This document shows, piece by piece, positions 59,966 through 64,000 of a stretch of DNA of 64,000 nucleotides. Under the pieces are notes generated by a model. It searched no databases. It was not told where the DNA came from and saw only the letters and a list, made by a program, of their open reading frames with translations. Source of the DNA: Novosphingobium malaysiense. GTDB lineage: Bacteria > Pseudomonadota > Alphaproteobacteria > Sphingomonadales > Sphingomonadaceae. Numbering within the stretch: position 1 is the first letter of the stretch; the number at the start of each line of letters is the position of its first letter. Position numbers and translations under genes: made by a program. The stretch lies in the NCBI RefSeq assembly GCF_000802225.1, contig NZ_JTDI01000003.1:310001-374000 (forward strand), written 5' to 3'.

Positions 59966-60569
59966 TATGTGATCTCCATACGCGCCCGATCCCGGCCGGA
60001 TCAGCCTGGGTGGCGCGGTTGTGTTCGAAAAGGCCCGGTGGAGCAGCGAATGCCCGGTCAAATGCGACGGGGATCTGCGTATCCAGGGCAGGGGTAGATA
60101 TGAACGCGGGGCCATCCAGCGCCCCGCGTGTGGCAATAGTGTCGGCCGCCCGTAGAGCGGCGATCGTGTCTGCGAGAGGAAGTTCGCGTGGCGAATTCGG
60201 ACACGCGAAATATTGCGGCCAAACCGCGACCGCCCCTTCGGGCGTCGGCTGGCAAGGCGGCAATTGGCTTCTCATGGCTCGCATCAACCTGTTCGGACCC
60301 GGAAACGGATTTTCCGGTAAAAACGGCCCGGATCATGCCCTGGCCAGTCCCTTTCCGGTGTCATCTGGTGATGCTTGTGCCGGATTTCGAGGACCGGAGG
60401 CGCAATGGACCCGGATCGGCTTGGCCTAGCATTCAAGACGGTCATCGGCAAGTTACTTGGCTGCAGGGTTTTTTAACACGGATATGGTTACTGCATTGCT
60501 TACCGAAAACGGGGGAACACGTCGGGGCAGGATTGCCGGATTCGTCGCTGCCATCTACGCAGTTCGACG
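59966..60569. promoter_or_regulatory. rne leader and amidase promoter region, 604 bases
   Basis: No gene is supported here. Most of it, from about 59,966 to 60,430, is probably the rne promoter and long 5' untranslated leader on the minus strand; RNase E of other bacteria controls its own mRNA through such a leader. On the plus strand, GCAGGGTTTTTTAACACG near 60,460-60,480 is an AT-rich break that may be part of the amidase promoter. Confidence 0.45.
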
Positions 60570-61445
60570 ATGCTGCGCATGATACGTCTGCTGATTGTCC
60601 TTTCGGCGCCCCTGGCGCTGCTGGTCGCGGCATTTGTGATCGACAGGGCCATGTCCGCTGCCGAGGGCGGCGAGGATTACGATTACGTCGTGCGTTTCGA
60701 TCTCCCGAACGCGGACGCGCCGGTTGACCTGCCCCGGGTCGACGGCCCCGCCGATGCCAGCCGTCCGCTGGTGGTGATCGATCCCGGCCATGGCGGGTTC
60801 GATCCCGGCGCCGGGACCGACGCTGTCCATGAAAAGAACGTCGCGCTGCAGATGGCGCTGGCGATCCGCGAGCAACTTCTGGCGGGCGGCGGCATCCGCG
60901 TGGCGCTGACACGCGATACGGACCGGTTCGTGTCGCTGAAGGACCGTCCGGACATGGCAAGGCGTCTCAACGCCGACCTGTTCGTCTCGATCCACGCCGA
61001 CAGCGCCGAAAACGACCTTGCCCGGGGCGCGAGCGTCTACGTGCTTTCGGAAAAGGGATCGAGCCAGGCGGCCGAACGCTTCGCGGCGCGTGAAAACGGG
61101 GCCGACCGGATCAACGGCGTGTCGCTGTCGAAGACCAATGAAAACGTCGGCGCCATCCTGCTCGAACTGTCGCAGCGCGGTACCCAGGCAGAATCGACCG
61201 AACTGGCCGACCTCATGCTGCGTGAACTGCGCGAGGAAAACGTCGGGCTGCATCATGACCGCATAGAGATGGCGGCGCTGGCCGTTCTCAAGGCGCCGGA
61301 CATTCCCTCGATCCTTTTCGAGACCGGCTATATCAACAATCCCCAGGACCAGGCATTCCTGCGCTCGCGGCAGGGGCAGAGAATCATTGCCGAAGCCACC
61401 GCGCGGGCGATCCGCATATACTTCGCGCGCAAGCGGGGCGTATGA
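60570..61445 (+). CDS. N-acetylmuramoyl-L-alanine amidase (AmiC/Amidase_3)
   Basis: A 291-residue envelope enzyme that cleaves the peptide from the glycan of peptidoglycan. An N-terminal helix (about 5-25) serves as signal or anchor. The zinc ligands are H74 in DPGHGGFDPG, the glutamate in HEKNVAL and the histidine in SIHADS, and the catalytic glutamate is in FETGYI. The long LSKTNENVGAILLELSQRG loop, which blocks the site until activated in relatives, is present. It lies 86 bases before the PBP1A gene, a common pairing. Confidence 0.93.
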   Translation: MLRMIRLLIVLSAPLALLVAAFVIDRAMSAAEGGEDYDYVVRFDLPNADAPVDLPRVDGPADASRPLVVIDPGHGGFDPGAGTDAVHEKNVALQMALAIREQLLAGGGIRVALTRDTDRFVSLKDRPDMARRLNADLFVSIHADSAENDLARGASVYVLSEKGSSQAAERFAARENGADRINGVSLSKTNENVGAILLELSQRGTQAESTELADLMLRELREENVGLHHDRIEMAALAVLKAPDIPSILFETGYINNPQDQAFLRSRQGQRIIAEATARAIRIYFARKRGV

Positions 61446-61531
61446 CTTCCGCGCTGTTCCGTGGTGCTCGTCGCAAATTCGCTCTTCCCGTCTGGCGTTG
61501 CGCGAAACGAGCGTGCTAGAGGGCAGGCGCA

Positions 61532-64000
61532 ATGAGCGATCCTACCGACAATTCCGGCGAACCGCAGTCCGCGGATGCCACCTACCGCGTTCGTCGCGAG
61601 CCCTCCGGGGCAATGGCTGCGTTCGCGACAACATGGCGCGAGCACAAGTGGTGGCGCCGTTTCGCCTATCTCTGCCTGGCCGGATTCGTGTGCCTGGCCG
61701 GCTTCTGGATCGTGCTCACCCGCGACTTGCCGGACGCCAGCAAACTGCTTGAGTACCAGCCGCCGCTACCCACAATGGTGCGCGATATCGATGGCGAGAT
61801 CGTCTACAGCTATGCGCGCGAGCGGCGCGTGCAGTTGCGCTTCGTCGATTTTCCCAAACCGTTGGTCAACGCCTTCCTTTCGGCCGAGGACAAGACCTTC
61901 TGGACCCATGGCGGCGTCGATTTCACCGGTTTGGCCGGCGCGGTGGTGGACTATGTCTCCAAACTGGGCACGGGCGGGCGCGCCAAGGGTGGCTCGACGA
62001 TTACCCAGCAGGTCGCCAAGAACATCCTGATCGGCGACGAATATTCGGTCACACGCAAGCTCAAGGAAATGATCGTCGCGCACCGGATCGAAGGTGTGCT
62101 GAGCAAGCAGCAGATCCTCGAACTCTACCTCAACGAGATTCCGCTAGGGCGTCAGAGCTTCGGCGTGCAGGCCGCCGCACGCGCCTACTTCGGCAAGGAC
62201 GTGGGCGATCTCGACCTGCACGAGGCGGCGTTTCTGGCGATCCTGCCAAAGGCGCCTGAACGTTATGGCCGCAAGAAGTACGAAGGCATGGCCATCACCC
62301 GGCGCAACTGGGTGCTCGACCAGATGGTCGACAACGGTTGGGCTTCGCGCGCCGATGCCGAGGCGGCCAAGGCCAAGCCACTCGGCCTCATTCCGCGTCG
62401 CACCGAGAGCTATGATCCCTCGAACGGCTATTTCGTGGAAGAAGTTCGCCGCCGTCTGATCGACCGTTATGGCGAGAAGGCGGAAGACGGCCCGAACAGC
62501 GTCTATGCCGGCGGCCTCTGGGTGCGCACCTCGCTCGATCGCAAGTTGCAGAAAGCGGTGCGTGCCTCGCTGCGCAAGGGGCTGCTCAATTTCCACGGCA
62601 ACCGGGGCTGGACCGGGCCGGTTGCGCACATCAACAAGCTGGACAACTGGCAGACCCAGCTCATCGTTTCCAACCGGACGATCGACTACAAGGACTGGCG
62701 CGTCGGTGTCATTCTCGACCGCTCGGGCGATTCCGGCCGGATCGGGTTTTCCGACGGCAACATCGCCACGCTGACCAATCTGGCAGACAAGGCCAAGCCC
62801 GGCGATTTCGTCGTCGCCGAGCCGGTTTCAGGCGGGACCTGGGCCCTACGCACGATCCCGGAGGTCTCGGGCGGCATGGTCATGGAACAGCCGGCTACGG
62901 GCCGCGTCCTTGCCATGCAGGGCGGTTTCGATTTCGGTCTCGGCTCGTTCAACCGCGCCACCCAGGCCGAACGCCAGCCGGGGTCCACCATCAAGCCTTT
63001 CGTCTACGCCACGGCACTGCAGAATGGCATGACGCCAGCGACGCAAGTGCTCGACGGTACGTTTTGCGTCTATCAGGGCGCGGCGCTTGGACAGAAGTGC
63101 TTCAAGAATTTCGGGAACGAGGGCGGTGGCGGTAGCCACACGCTGCGTTGGGGCCTGGAGCAGTCGCGCAACCTGATGACCGTGCGCATTGCCAACGACA
63201 CCGGCATGTCGCGCGTGGTCAAGACGTTCCAACGCATGGGTATCGGCGACTATAAGCCCTACCTGTCCTTTGCGCTCGGCGCCGGCGAGACCACGGTCGA
63301 GCGGATGGTCAACGCCTATTCGGCGCTGGCCAACAACGGCGTGCAGTATTCGCCTTCCGTCATCGACTATGTCCAGGACCGCAACGGCAAGGTGATCTGG
63401 CGCGCGGACACGCGGCGCTGCGACACCTGCGACATGGCCGAGTGGGACGGCAGGCCGATGCCGCGCATTCCCCGCAAGGGCAAGCAGGTGATCGATGCCG
63501 ATACCGCCTACCAGGTGATCCATATGCTGGAAGGCGTGGTGATCCGCGGTACCGCCGTGCGGCTGCGCGATCTCAAGCTGCCCATTTTCGGCAAGACCGG
63601 CACCACCAACGGGCCGACCGATGTCTGGTTCATGGGTGGCAACCAGGATTACGTTGGTGGCGTCTATGTAGGCTATGACAATCCGCGCTCGCTCGGCGGC
63701 TGGGCGCAGGGCGGCCGCATTGCCGCGCCGATCTTCAAGGACGTCGTGCTCGCCACGCGTGATCGCTGGACGGACAGGCCGCTGCTGGCGCCGCCCGGTA
63801 TTCGCATGGTCCGCATCGACCGCGTGACCGGCAAGCAGGTCATGGGGGTGGAACCCTCCGACGAGCCGAAAGCGTCGGTGATCTGGGAGGCGTTCAAGCC
63901 CGACAGCGAACCGCGCGAATATACTGCGCAGGACGACTTCACGCGCCGGCGCGATGCACTGGTGGCGCAAATCTCGCAGGCGCGCGAAGAACGCCAGGCG
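61532..64000 (+). CDS. Penicillin-binding protein 1A, 3' truncated by the window edge
   Basis: The first 823 codons of a class A PBP; the stop lies outside the window. A cytoplasmic tail and a helix at about 45-65 come first. The GT51 glycosyltransferase domain has SAEDKTFWTHGGVD (catalytic E119) and GGSTITQQVAKN. The transpeptidase domain has S485 in QPGSTIKPF, SRN in EQSRNLMT and KTG at K688. It polymerises and cross-links peptidoglycan. The start has a weak AGGCGC ribosome site. Confidence 0.95.
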   Translation, partial: MSDPTDNSGEPQSADATYRVRREPSGAMAAFATTWREHKWWRRFAYLCLAGFVCLAGFWIVLTRDLPDASKLLEYQPPLPTMVRDIDGEIVYSYARERRVQLRFVDFPKPLVNAFLSAEDKTFWTHGGVDFTGLAGAVVDYVSKLGTGGRAKGGSTITQQVAKNILIGDEYSVTRKLKEMIVAHRIEGVLSKQQILELYLNEIPLGRQSFGVQAAARAYFGKDVGDLDLHEAAFLAILPKAPERYGRKKYEGMAITRRNWVLDQMVDNGWASRADAEAAKAKPLGLIPRRTESYDPSNGYFVEEVRRRLIDRYGEKAEDGPNSVYAGGLWVRTSLDRKLQKAVRASLRKGLLNFHGNRGWTGPVAHINKLDNWQTQLIVSNRTIDYKDWRVGVILDRSGDSGRIGFSDGNIATLTNLADKAKPGDFVVAEPVSGGTWALRTIPEVSGGMVMEQPATGRVLAMQGGFDFGLGSFNRATQAERQPGSTIKPFVYATALQNGMTPATQVLDGTFCVYQGAALGQKCFKNFGNEGGGGSHTLRWGLEQSRNLMTVRIANDTGMSRVVKTFQRMGIGDYKPYLSFALGAGETTVERMVNAYSALANNGVQYSPSVIDYVQDRNGKVIWRADTRRCDTCDMAEWDGRPMPRIPRKGKQVIDADTAYQVIHMLEGVVIRGTAVRLRDLKLPIFGKTGTTNGPTDVWFMGGNQDYVGGVYVGYDNPRSLGGWAQGGRIAAPIFKDVVLATRDRWTDRPLLAPPGIRMVRIDRVTGKQVMGVEPSDEPKASVIWEAFKPDSEPREYTAQDDFTRRRDALVAQISQAREERQA

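Noticed and set aside
58229..60097. 622-codon open frame on the plus strand
   Set aside because: It is antisense to rne; the real protein is clear on the other strand and this frame is composition-driven.
1..64000. CRISPR array, tRNA or insertion sequence
   Set aside because: No regularly spaced repeats, cloverleaf or transposase frame with inverted ends was seen on either strand.

Overview
The window is a 64 kb piece of a high-GC alphaproteobacterial chromosome, most likely from a sphingomonad close to Novosphingobium. This rests on an exosortase A (XrtA) exopolysaccharide locus of the sphingomonad type, an alphaproteobacterial RNase E with an acidic insertion and a C-terminal GWW peptide, a CtrA-type binding site, and general protein resemblance. 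No rRNA, tRNA, CRISPR array, insertion sequence or prophage was found. The left edge cuts a membrane fusion protein and the right edge cuts penicillin-binding protein 1A.

Layout. 1-5.1 kb: an efflux operon (fusion protein, RND pump, ArsR-type repressor, thioredoxin 2, methyltransferase). 5.1-11.4 kb: cytochrome bd oxidase (cydABX, minus) divergent from its assembly exporter (cydDC, plus). 11.4-13.2 kb: a cytochrome P450 with its own ferredoxin. 13.2-15.8 kb: molybdate uptake modE-modA-modB-modC with a candidate ModE operator. 16.3-20.7 kb: a small membrane protein and a tripartite EmrAB/NodT-type efflux operon. 20.7-23.5 kb: a tyrosine phosphatase, an alpha/beta hydrolase and thioredoxin reductase.

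23.5-42.2 kb is the XrtA locus in two divergent arms. The minus arm holds an acyltransferase-like protein, an acyl carrier protein and two hydrolases. The plus arm holds an AMP ligase, a PLP decarboxylase, outer-membrane export lipoprotein, chain-length determinant, tyrosine kinase, beta-barrel, ATPase, deacetylase, FemAB protein, glycosyltransferase, exosortase A fused to EpsI, and an amidotransferase. Together they should make, modify and export an exopolysaccharide and process PEP-CTERM proteins, but no PEP-CTERM substrate lies in the window. A CHASE2-EAL cyclic-di-GMP protein follows.

The most unusual item is at 44.76-44.95 kb: a CtrA-type site, a hairpin, an 11-codon aromatic-rich ORF with a Shine-Dalgarno sequence and a perfect 15-bp terminator stem, together forming a possible self-contained micro-gene.

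45-50 kb: zapE, a thioesterase, sdhB without its partners, a cysteine-cluster protein and a second DHA2 transporter. 50.3-56.1 kb: a compact operon of cupin, SDR, cupin, GST, SDR, molybdopterin oxidoreductase and methyltransferase, probably catabolic, substrate unknown. 56.2-64 kb: a tandem PilZ protein, RNase E with a long leader, N-acetylmuramoyl-L-alanine amidase and PBP1A.
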